14,265 nt of DNA from Candidatus Komeilibacteria bacterium (GTDB taxonomy: Bacteria; Patescibacteriota; Patescibacteriia; UBA1558; 2-01-FULL-52-15). This document shows, piece after piece, positions 6,948 to 13,021 of this stretch. Position numbers and translations under genes: made by a program. Position 1 is the first letter of the stretch; each line of letters opens with the position of its first letter. The DNA lies in assembly GCA_016204595.1 (NCBI GenBank), contig JACQKJ010000062.1, positions 1 through 14,265 of the forward strand. Direction: 5' to 3'. The notes beneath the pieces are model-generated. The model did not search any database. It saw nothing but the letters and a program-made list of their open reading frames with translations, and was not told where the DNA came from.

Positions 6948-8383
6948 CGTTTTAACAACGTAACAAATGACAGAATATCGCGCAGCGTAACGACGCGCAA
7001 TGCATACACTCCACCGGCATATATGAGCCCTGCGGGCACAATGGTCATATACCACGGCAGGTACCGATTCAGCATTACAAGCGCTGCCACCATCAGCACC
7101 GCGCTCGCAGCAAGCTTGGAAGCTTCTGCAAAAAAAGCAGAGAGCGAAATGCCGATGACCCGTTGGATCGCATACACCCCCAAAATAAATATAAACACGG
7201 TGCTCACGGTAGATGCAACAGCAGCGCCCACCACGCCATAGCGAGGAATGAGCACCACATTCATTGCCACATTAAAAACCGTCGTGATGCCGAGATGCGT
7301 CATCTGCCGCGTCTGGCGGTCGCAGGCGTTGAGCATTGAACCGATGGGAAAATTGAGAAATAAAAGCGGCAATGAGCAGATGAGGATCATAAGCGGCACG
7401 ATCGACGGCGCATACGCGTCGGTATAGATGGTTGTTATCAGATCAGGGGCGAGCGCTGCAATACCCCCGGCTATCGGAAGCCCTATGAGCAGCAGATAGG
7501 TCGAGGATCGTACAAAATGCGCGGACAGCTCTTCCTTGCTGTGTTTCCAGTAATATGAAAATGCCGGATAGAGGGCTGCGACGAAGGCGAGCGGTATGAA
7601 CTGAAAGGCGAACGTGAGCTTATACGGGATGCTGTACCAGCCGACGGCAGCGTCATGGATAAAAAATTTGATCATCACCGTGTCGCTATAGGCGTATATC
7701 TTCAAGAATACAGCCGCGACCGCGAACGGTAGTGCAGCACGTCCGATAGATCTGAGCAGGGTCGCATTCCACAGGATCCCGAGGCGTACCTGCAAGCGCT
7801 TTCGCAGGATCAGCCATGCGAACAGCATATTCGCCGTGCCCGCGATGAGCAGAACAGAAATAATGACGCGCAGATCCATCCGCTGCCAGATGGCGATACC
7901 TCCGAGTGCGATAACAATGATATAAAAACCGATCGCTGAAGCGCTCTCATAGAGCAGGTTCTGATGCGCCCGTATGACCGCGTAGAATGTCAATGCAAAG
8001 CTGTCCATCGCCGCGATCACGATCCCCAGGATGACCAGATGGCGCGTCAGAGTTTCAGGAAACGCGTAGGGCACGAAGATCCACGCAGCGACACCGACGA
8101 TGCCCAAAATAATAAGCTTGAGCGTGACGATCTGACTCGCGATCATACCGGCTCGTGTCGTGTCCTTCGCAACTTCGCGGGTCAGTACCGGGGTAAGTCC
8201 TATGTCCAGAAGCCCTGCGACGATGCCCCCCAGAGAGAGCGCGAAAAAATACTTGCCGGTCTGGTCAGCGCCGAGGGACCTGGCCAGAAATGAAAAATAA
8301 ATAAAAGAAAGCGCTTTTTGTACGGTGAGCGCCATGCTATATACCAGCGTATTCGCGGCTATCGTGCGTCCGGTAAGTGCCAT
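6944..8383 (-). CDS. Polysaccharide flippase (Wzx/RfbX-like, MOP superfamily)
   Basis: A 479-residue integral membrane protein with about 12-14 hydrophobic helices across its whole length. This matches the polysaccharide-biosynthesis branch of the MOP exporter superfamily, which moves undecaprenyl-diphosphate-linked oligosaccharides from the inner to the outer face of the membrane. Family-typical stretches are the N-terminal FLARSLGADQTGKYFFALS (33-51), the TPVLTREVAKD segment (64-74), and the later positions around KIYAYSDTVMIKFF, SYYWKHSKEE and RYGVVGAAVAS (386-396). It is the first gene of the seven-gene glycan operon, has a candidate extended -10 promoter immediately upstream, and overlaps the next gene by four bases. 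No ribosome binding site is visible, so translation may begin from a nearly leaderless transcript. Confidence 0.93.
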   Translation of the reverse strand: MALTGRTIAANTLVYSMALTVQKALSFIYFSFLARSLGADQTGKYFFALSLGGIVAGLLDIGLTPVLTREVAKDTTRAGMIASQIVTLKLIILGIVGVAAWIFVPYAFPETLTRHLVILGIVIAAMDSFALTFYAVIRAHQNLLYESASAIGFYIIVIALGGIAIWQRMDLRVIISVLLIAGTANMLFAWLILRKRLQVRLGILWNATLLRSIGRAALPFAVAAVFLKIYAYSDTVMIKFFIHDAAVGWYSIPYKLTFAFQFIPLAFVAALYPAFSYYWKHSKEELSAHFVRSSTYLLLIGLPIAGGIAALAPDLITTIYTDAYAPSIVPLMILICSLPLLFLNFPIGSMLNACDRQTRQMTHLGITTVFNVAMNVVLIPRYGVVGAAVASTVSTVFIFILGVYAIQRVIGISLSAFFAEASKLAASAVLMVAALVMLNRYLPWYMTIVPAGLIYAGGVYALRVVTLRDILSFVTLLKR

Positions 8384-8392
8384 AATACGGAT

Positions 8393-8401
8393 AGTATATC
8401 A
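8393..8401 (-). promoter_or_regulatory. Extended -10 promoter of the glycan operon
   Basis: On the minus strand TGATATACT fits the extended -10 consensus TGnTATAAT, with TATACT at 8393-8398. No good -35 is visible at 16-18 bases, as is common for extended -10 promoters. Only nine bases separate the -10 from the flippase ATG, so the predicted transcript would have almost no leader. Confidence 0.45.
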
Positions 8402-8457
8402 CGTACTGTTGGCATATAAAAATCAAGCGGGCGATGCTCCATCGTAGGTTACAGCAA

Positions 8458-8490
8458 GAAGCGAGGGGTGACGTATTCTCCTCTCGCTTC
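8458..8490 (-). terminator. Hairpin after the surface-protein genes
   Basis: Inverted arms at 8458-8468 and 8480-8490 (GAAGCGAGGGG and CCTCTCGCTTC on the plus strand) form an 11-position stem with one imperfect pair and an 11-base loop, 20 bases past the stop of the 465-residue surface protein. The flanking bases on the minus strand (TTGCTGT) are only weakly U-rich. It most likely ends the surface-protein transcript and separates it from the glycan operon, but it is not a textbook terminator. Confidence 0.5.
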
Positions 8491-8510
8491 TGTCGTTATT
8501 CGGTCTTGTT

Positions 8511-9908
8511 TTATTTCTTCACGTATCCAAGCACGCGTACCGTAGACCACTGGAACGGCGTAACCGGATTCCTACCGAAGATCTTCTTGAATTTGACGAT
8601 TCCGGCCCGTTCTTTATCAAGATCTCTCTGGAACCGGATTCGATACATTAACGTGTTCCAGGCCAGATCCTCCTCAGCATTCTGGAAGTTCGGCCGATGA
8701 CCGTAGATGGATTCGAAGGTCTTAAGCGCCTGCGTAACTTGTGCCTGCTCCTTGCTCAAATTTCGGTCAACCGGTTTCATACCAGCGGCCATACGGGCGA
8801 CGTCACCCCACTTGATAGCGGAAAACCCGGTCGTTTCAAGGTAATCACGCAGCGCGGCCCGCCTTTCGCCGGCTCCCAAGGCTTTCGTTGAGCCGTCTAT
8901 CCCGTAGCTAACATATGTCGTAGCATCATCAGTCATTAACGCGGACAAAGTAACTCCGAATTCCTTACCGTCAGCCAAGATCAGGGGACGATATTTCTGC
9001 TCGGTTGCGTCGTCATTTGCAGCGCCCAGTCCAGCGAGCAGTGTTGTCGGATTCGAAGGATCGAAGAAGTATACGACCGCACCGGTTTTCGGATCCGTAG
9101 AACTTGTCTGGCCCGCAACTGCGCTCTGATCAGTAGTGGTCACGGCAGGCGGAACTATCGGCGCAGGTACATATACTGAGGGCTGGCCCACACTGCTTCC
9201 CCCTCCCCCTCCACCTCCACCACCAGGAGCAGATGGCGTCGTGCCGGACGGCGCAGGAGTCGACTCGGAAACTGCCAGGGTAATCGTATCGCTGATCGAG
9301 GGTGATTCATCACCGGCGCTGCTCCTGTAAATGACATACACCCGCTTCACCTCGTTCCCGGCAGTCAGCGTCCATGACTTCGATGTTGCATACGCTTCGA
9401 ATGACCTATCCGAAAAATCAGACAGGTTGGAGATCTTCATCTCCGTGGCATTTCCCGCGCTAAGCGTGAGCGTGACACTGCGAGTGGTCGTCTCAGCTGC
9501 ACCACCATTGATGATAATCGAAGTGTCTGACGGCGGTGACCCTCCTCCCCCGCCTGAAGACGTGCACACTTTTGTTGTACTCGACGTAATAACAGCCGTA
9601 GCAGTAAACGTGATCGACGATGTCGTCCCCGAACACGTCGTTTGCGCGCTGATATCGTTTTGAATGTCGTACCCGTTTGCTTGTTGCACAATGACGCTAT
9701 CGCCTGCATCCAGCGTGAGCGTCATGGTGTTACCTGATACCGAGAGCGTATTAATGCCGGTCGTCGTCGTCAACGTGTACGATACGGACGGGCTCGTCAG
9801 TGATACCGTGACAGGCTGACCTGCAGTAATCTGCACATCGCCTGCGGCGGTAACCAAAGGTATCAATGCTAAACAACACGCAACAATGAGGCCTAGTTTA
9901 CGTCTCAT
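8511..9908 (-). CDS. Secreted multidomain surface protein with C-terminal helical repeats
   Basis: A 465-residue exported protein of unknown function. A Sec signal peptide covers about residues 1-22 (MRRK, hydrophobic core, likely cleavage near VTAA). Residues 24-116 are Thr/Ser-rich beta-type sequence with a lone pair of cysteines (92, 115) that may form a disulphide. A short Gly run (119-123) leads to a beta-sandwich-like domain (~129-212) with INGGA, SVTLTLSAG, MKISNLSDF, SKSWTLTAGNEVKRVYV and SDTITL, a pattern I recognise from bacterial and archaeal surface proteins. A Pro/Ser linker with nine consecutive Gly (229-237) follows. The C-terminus (347-463) has up to three degenerate helical repeats, clearest at ALKTFESIYGHRP (394-406) and GIVKFKKIFGRNP (436-448). 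No membrane anchor or sortase motif is seen at the C-terminus. It lies 30 bases after the repeat protein gene and is probably co-transcribed with it. A role in the cell-surface layer or adhesion is inference. Confidence 0.85.
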   Translation of the reverse strand: MRRKLGLIVACCLALIPLVTAAGDVQITAGQPVTVSLTSPSVSYTLTTTTGINTLSVSGNTMTLTLDAGDSVIVQQANGYDIQNDISAQTTCSGTTSSITFTATAVITSSTTKVCTSSGGGGGSPPSDTSIIINGGAAETTTRSVTLTLSAGNATEMKISNLSDFSDRSFEAYATSKSWTLTAGNEVKRVYVIYRSSAGDESPSISDTITLAVSESTPAPSGTTPSAPGGGGGGGGGSSVGQPSVYVPAPIVPPAVTTTDQSAVAGQTSSTDPKTGAVVYFFDPSNPTTLLAGLGAANDDATEQKYRPLILADGKEFGVTLSALMTDDATTYVSYGIDGSTKALGAGERRAALRDYLETTGFSAIKWGDVARMAAGMKPVDRNLSKEQAQVTQALKTFESIYGHRPNFQNAEEDLAWNTLMYRIRFQRDLDKERAGIVKFKKIFGRNPVTPFQWSTVRVLGYVKK

Positions 9909-9938
9909 GTCTAGGCATGTAAATAATCGACATTATCA

Positions 9939-10844
9939 TTATTCGCAGCTGTCAGCTGTCCAAACTAATCCCTGGAGAACCATCGAAGCCGATGATGTAG
10001 GATATGAATATACCCATTCTCCTGCAGTAGTACGCAATTTTATGCAGGGTGCTGACTCGGCAATGAGATCGCCGAGTACGATTGTTGTTGTGGCGTTTGC
10101 AGCCGCTCGCTCGCCGACGATAAGCTTCGTCGTTGTGGCAGTTCCTCCCACAATGAGAGCAGTCGATGTGGCTGTCCCGCCTACAGTAAGCGCATCGCCT
10201 ATTTGCGCGTCATCCTGCACGAAGAGATCTCCACCGGTAAGATTCAAGGAGTTTGGCGTGCCGCCGGATCCGACCCAGAATGCCACAGAACTCGTTGCTT
10301 TGTTATTGAAGTAGGCATCACCAGACGCGAGAAAATCACCTCCTGCAAAGTCCCACCCTGTAGGTTCGGTAATGTCAAATCCGACATAAAGGTAATCTGT
10401 CGTCGTTGCTTGAGTAGATGAGGCATGAGTGGAAAATAGCGAATCACCAATCTGTGTATCATCCTGCACGAAGAGATCTCCGCCGCCAAGATTCAGCCAG
10501 TTTGGCGTGCCGCCTGAGCCGACCCAGAATGCCGCAGAACTCGTTGCTTTGTTATTGAAGTAGGCATCACCAGACACGGCCAGATCACCTCCGCTAAAAT
10601 CCCAGCCGGTTGGCTCGGTAATGTCAAATCCGACGTACAGGTATTCGGTGCTTGTTGCCGAAGTGCTGGTAGCCCGAGCAAAAGTGGATAACCCGGTAAC
10701 AGCCAAGGTTCCCCCAGTGCTTATATTATCCCCGATGGTCGTGGTCGCATACACGGTCACTGCGACAAAAAAAGCAGCAATTACTGGTATAATCAGCTGC
10801 TTCAACGAAATCCAGCTCTTTATCGAGCTCACATTTTGTTTCAT
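9939..10844 (-). CDS. Secreted repeat protein, beta-rich, CPR-type
   Basis: A 301-residue exported protein of unknown function. An N-terminal hydrophobic segment (about 17-33, cleavage plausible after VYA) serves as signal peptide or anchor. The mature part opens with TTTIGDNISTGGTLAVTG, a text style I associate with surface proteins of Parcubacteria. It then carries two copies of an 83-residue unit: residues 67-149 and a second copy from 150 that is recognisable through 217. The matching 68-residue cores agree at 59 positions. Next come three roughly 11-residue repeats (LTVGGTATSTA, LIVGGTATTTK, LIVGERAAANA; about 219-251) that suggest stacked beta strands, and a tail with two cysteines (PCIKLRTT..., TADSCE) resembling the closing domain of such proteins. 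Asp, Gly, Thr and Ser are abundant and Lys is rare. Structural fibre, pilus-like or glycoprotein roles are possible; none can be chosen from sequence. Confidence 0.82.
   Translation of the reverse strand: MKQNVSSIKSWISLKQLIIPVIAAFFVAVTVYATTTIGDNISTGGTLAVTGLSTFARATSTSATSTEYLYVGFDITEPTGWDFSGGDLAVSGDAYFNNKATSSAAFWVGSGGTPNWLNLGGGDLFVQDDTQIGDSLFSTHASSTQATTTDYLYVGFDITEPTGWDFAGGDFLASGDAYFNNKATSSVAFWVGSGGTPNSLNLTGGDLFVQDDAQIGDALTVGGTATSTALIVGGTATTTKLIVGERAAANATTTIVLGDLIAESAPCIKLRTTAGEWVYSYPTSSASMVLQGLVWTADSCE
10194..10646 (-). repeat. Tandem 249-bp coding repeat (two copies, second partial)
   Basis: Within the repeat protein gene, 10398-10646 encodes one full 83-codon unit and 10194-10397 encodes the first 68 codons of a second. 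Long stretches agree at the DNA level, for example the 18-base CTGCACGAAGAGATCTCC (plus strand) recurring exactly 249 bases apart. Conservation at the DNA level as well as the protein level points to fairly recent duplication or ongoing homogenisation. Copy number could vary between strains and may be mis-assembled from short reads. Confidence 0.9.
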
Positions 10845-10886
10845 GCTATTTGTGCTTATGTTGTTATTTGCTTAATTCTTGAAATC

Positions 10887-10895
10887 AGTATACCA
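10887..10895 (-). promoter_or_regulatory. Extended -10 promoter for the surface-protein genes
   Basis: TGGTATACT on the minus strand matches the extended -10 form TGnTATAAT and shares the TATACT core with the element before the flippase. It lies 42 bases upstream of the repeat protein ATG. No clear -35 hexamer is seen; the equivalent position reads CCACAA or nearby. Confidence 0.45.
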
Positions 10896-10919
10896 CATTT
10901 GACGAAAATTGTGGAGCCT

Positions 10920-10928
10920 TGTGGATAA
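10920..10928 (-). promoter_or_regulatory. DnaA-box-like 9-mer upstream of surface-protein promoter
   Basis: TTATCCACA on the minus strand is a perfect match to the classical DnaA box. Ten bases downstream TCCACAA occurs again, giving two half-sites in phase with the DNA helix. The pair sits just upstream of the predicted promoter. A single box is not an origin; it could be a DnaA regulatory site or chance. Confidence 0.3.
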
Positions 10929-11033
10929 CTTTTCCGCAAAAAAACGTCGCCACCCTTGGTCAACCGTCAACTGTTAGCGATTACCTCCTGCTCCCTCATC
11001 CGCTAAAGCTAGGGCTGGTCTCCACTATCGTTT

Positions 11034-11064
11034 CGACCACCCGTTCGGCAGGCTCAGGGTGTCG
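11034..11064. repeat. REP-like hairpin after rpsI
   Basis: Arms CGACCACCC (11034-11042) and GGGTGTCG (11057-11064) pair with a single bulged C around a 14-base loop containing GTTCGGCAGGCTCA. It begins four bases past the rpsI stop. The core resembles the TTCG-n-CAGGCTCA-GGGT palindromic intergenic elements I recall from many bacterial genomes. No T tract follows on the minus strand, so it is more like a REP-type 3' stabiliser than an intrinsic terminator. The rest of the spacer (10929-11033) holds only a T7 tract on the minus strand (10938-10944) without a convincing stem. Confidence 0.4.
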
Positions 11065-11068
11065 CAAG

Positions 11069-11476
11069 CTAGCGCTTGCTCCACTGCGGGGCACGGCGGG
11101 CGCGCTTGAGGCCCGGCTTCTTTCGTTCTTTGATACGCGGATCGCGGGTGAGATATCCGGCCTTTTTCAAGGTCGCGCGAAGTTCAGCATCGATGAGAAG
11201 CAAAGCACGCGAAATGCCGAGCCGCATGGCATCGGCTTGTGCCTTGATACCGCCGCCGTTCACCAAAGCGGTGATAGAGCGATTCTGCATACCGGTCAGC
11301 GTCAACGGACCGGTGATACTATTCTGCCAGTCAAAATAATTGAAATAGTCCTTGAAGTCGCGTCCGTTCACGGTGACGGTCAAGGTATCAACGGGTTTTG
11401 CGCTCATACGGACACGCGCGATAGCTCCTTTTCTGCGTCCGATTGCGCTTACAAAATCGTGTTTCTTGGGGGCCAT
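11069..11476 (-). CDS. rpsI: 30S ribosomal protein S9
   Basis: A 135-residue small-subunit protein whose C-terminal tail reaches the P-site tRNA in the decoding centre. The family pattern is complete: GRRKGAIARVR (13-23), the VNGRDFKDYF segment (36-45), VNGGGIKAQADAMRLGISRALL (72-93) and the basic end GYLTRDPRIKERKKPGLKRARRAPQWSKR, closing with the invariant SKR. Length is normal. The ATG at 11476 overlaps the rplM stop by one base (TAATG), so the two are translationally coupled, in the usual rplM-rpsI order. It is the last gene of the ribosomal operon here. Confidence 0.98.
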   Translation of the reverse strand: MAPKKHDFVSAIGRRKGAIARVRMSAKPVDTLTVTVNGRDFKDYFNYFDWQNSITGPLTLTGMQNRSITALVNGGGIKAQADAMRLGISRALLLIDAELRATLKKAGYLTRDPRIKERKKPGLKRARRAPQWSKR

Positions 11477-11853
11477 TATGATTTCTTCTCTTTCGCTTTC
11501 TTAGCAAATGTCAGACGCTTGATCATATTCGGCCGAAGCTTATTTTTGGGAAGCATCGCGTACACCATCCGGCGCAACAGTTCGTCAGGCCGTTTCGCGA
11601 ACACTTCGTCCAAGCGCAGTGTGCGTATGCCGCCCGGATAGCCGGTGAACCGATGATAGAGCTTCGTCGTCAATTTACGTCCCGTGAATTTCATCTTATC
11701 CACGTTCTCGATCGCGACCGCATCTCCGCCGTCAACATTGGACTGATAGGTAACTCTATTCTTGCCTTGTAAAAGCACGGCGATCCTGCTCGCGAGTCTG
11801 CCAGCGATCTGATCCTGTGCATCGAGTGTATGTACGGTGCGCTCTATTTTCAT
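11476..11853 (-). CDS. rplM: 50S ribosomal protein L13, short C-terminus
   Basis: A 125-residue early-assembly protein of the large subunit. Typical L13 motifs are AGRLASRIAVLLQGKNRVTY (17-36), the NVDGGDAVAIENVDKMKFTGRKLTTKLYHR block (39-68), GGIRTLRLDEVFAKRPDELLRRMVYAMLPKNKLRPNM (74-110) and IKRLTFA. Most bacterial L13 proteins run to about 142 residues and end with a G-x-x-H-x-H-x-AQ-P segment; here that segment is replaced by KKAKEKKS. I start at the ATG at 11853, one base after the rplQ stop; an upstream in-frame ATG at 11889 lies inside rplQ and adds residues not found in the family. No ribosome binding site is visible. Confidence 0.97.
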   Translation of the reverse strand: MKIERTVHTLDAQDQIAGRLASRIAVLLQGKNRVTYQSNVDGGDAVAIENVDKMKFTGRKLTTKLYHRFTGYPGGIRTLRLDEVFAKRPDELLRRMVYAMLPKNKLRPNMIKRLTFAKKAKEKKS

Positions 11854-11854
11854 G

Positions 11855-12205
11855 TTACACAAATTCAATTTGCACGACCGGCGCCGCATCTCCCTGCCGC
11901 CGTCTCAATTTCGTGATACGCGTATACCCGCCCTGACGCTCCTTGTAGCGCGGCCCCAGTACTTCCAGTACTTTCTTGACCGCCATTTTCTCGGGAAGGA
12001 TCTTTTCGAGTTCGCGTTTCATATGCAGACTTTTTGTCTTGCCCTTGGTCACCAGCCGTTCTACGATGGGGCGGACCGCCTTTGCTTTTGCTTCGGTCGT
12101 CTGCACTCGCTCGTATAAAATGACGCTCGCAGCCAAATTGGAAAGCAAGGCCCTGCGCGGTCCCCTGGTTCTGCCGAATTTCGTGCCTTTCTTTCGATGC
12201 CTCAT
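11855..12205 (-). CDS. rplQ: 50S ribosomal protein L17
   Basis: A 116-residue large-subunit protein placed near the peptide exit tunnel. It starts MRHRKKGTKFGRTRGPRRALLSNLAASVI, the invariant L17 opening, followed by LYERVQTTEAKAKAVRPIVERLVT (30-53) and the closing GGYTRITKLRRRQGDAAPVVQIEFV. Length is normal. It follows rpoA by three bases, the standard bacterial order, and is one of the few genes here with a clear Shine-Dalgarno sequence (12213-12218). Confidence 0.98.
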   Translation of the reverse strand: MRHRKKGTKFGRTRGPRRALLSNLAASVILYERVQTTEAKAKAVRPIVERLVTKGKTKSLHMKRELEKILPEKMAVKKVLEVLGPRYKERQGGYTRITKLRRRQGDAAPVVQIEFV

Positions 12206-12208
12206 ACG

Positions 12209-12991
12209 TTATTCCTTTGTTTCTGCGGGCTTCTCCTCAGTCGCTTCGGCTTCTGCCGCTTCAGCTGACGCTTTTGACGAGCGTCTCTTTTTCTTCTCCT
12301 TTACTTCCGGTTCGGTCGAGGCGATGGCGGTGAACTGTTCCTGTATGATGCCGACGGCCGCCGTAACCGCCTGTTCCGCGCTCATGCTGCCGTCAGTCGT
12401 CACGTCCAATACGATCTTTTCATAATCGGTGCGCTGGCCCACGCGAACATGCTCCACATTGAATCCCACGTTCACGACCGGACTGAAGATCGAGTCGATC
12501 TGCAATGTACCGATGTCTTTCTTATCCACGACGCGCTCCTCAACGGGCTCATACCCGACTCCTTTTTTGACGGTAATTTCCATGGAAAGCTCAGCTTTCT
12601 TATCGGTCAGCGTTGCTATGACCAGATCCGTATTGGCTATTTCTACCTGTGAATTTTTTTTGATATCCCCTGCCGTTACCTCCTTTTCTCCCTTAGCGTT
12701 CAATTCGAGCACAAGAGGTTCATCGCCATGGACCGTCATGCGCAGTTTCTTGAGGTTCATCATGATCTCGACGACATCTTCCTGCATATGCGCGACCGTG
12801 TCATATTCATGCTGGATACCGTTGATCTTCACGGCGCTGACCGCAGCCCCGGGCAATGACGACAACAGTACGCGACGCAGCGCATTGCCGATCGTAATGC
12901 CATACCCCGGATAGCACGGTTCAATGGTCACCTGCGTTTTATTGTCGCCATTCGGCGTATATCTCACGGTCGTCGGAGTGGGGATATGCAT
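12209..12991 (-). CDS. rpoA: RNA polymerase alpha subunit lacking the C-terminal domain
   Basis: A 260-residue alpha subunit, which dimerises to scaffold assembly of the beta and beta' subunits. The N-terminal domain is complete: YGITIGNALRRVLLSSLPGAAV (30-51, with NALRR of the dimer interface), GIQHEYDTVAHMQEDVVEIMMNLK (58-81), and FSPVVNVGFNVEHVRVGQRT (169-188) through VLDVTTDGSMSAEQAV to about residue 222. Typical bacterial alpha has 310-330 residues, with a flexible linker and a helical CTD that binds UP elements and activators. Here residues ~226-260 are only a charged tail (KEKKKRRSSK then Ala/Glu-rich) and the gene stops three bases before rplQ, so no CTD is encoded at this locus, even in another frame. 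Start: the ATG at 12991, 30 bases after rpsD; no Shine-Dalgarno sequence is visible. Confidence 0.97.
   Translation of the reverse strand: MHIPTPTTVRYTPNGDNKTQVTIEPCYPGYGITIGNALRRVLLSSLPGAAVSAVKINGIQHEYDTVAHMQEDVVEIMMNLKKLRMTVHGDEPLVLELNAKGEKEVTAGDIKKNSQVEIANTDLVIATLTDKKAELSMEITVKKGVGYEPVEERVVDKKDIGTLQIDSIFSPVVNVGFNVEHVRVGQRTDYEKIVLDVTTDGSMSAEQAVTAAVGIIQEQFTAIASTEPEVKEKKKRRSSKASAEAAEAEATEEKPAETKE
12213..12218 (-). promoter_or_regulatory. Shine-Dalgarno sequence of rplQ
   Basis: AAAGGA on the minus strand lies seven bases before the rplQ ATG and falls within the final codons of rpoA, just before its TAA stop. Spacing is ideal. It is an exception in a window where most starts show no such motif. 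Confidence 0.6.
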
Positions 12992-13021
12992 AGAACGATG
13001 TTCTTATGTTTTTAAAAAAGA

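Noticed and set aside
6944..8383. TGA recoded as glycine (SR1/Gracilibacteria code)
   Set aside because: TGA closes several genes exactly where families end (for example the flippase, the TuaH-like protein and the last GT2), and it does not interrupt conserved regions.
9136..9663. Open frames on the plus strand across the Gly-rich surface gene
   Set aside because: They are antisense to a well-supported secreted protein; poly-Gly codons create poly-Pro reading by chance.
9876..9908. A lipoprotein signal (IVAC) in the 465-residue surface protein
   Set aside because: The hydrophobic stretch before the Cys would be only about five residues; the longer core and VTAA site fit ordinary signal peptidase I better.
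10920..10928. A replication origin at the DnaA-box-like site
   Set aside because: There is one perfect box, no box cluster, no AT-rich unwinding region, and no dnaA or dnaN nearby.
10929..11000. A rho-independent terminator using the T7 tract at 10938-10944
   Set aside because: The best stem I could draw is about five pairs with a large loop, and it stops three bases short of the T run.
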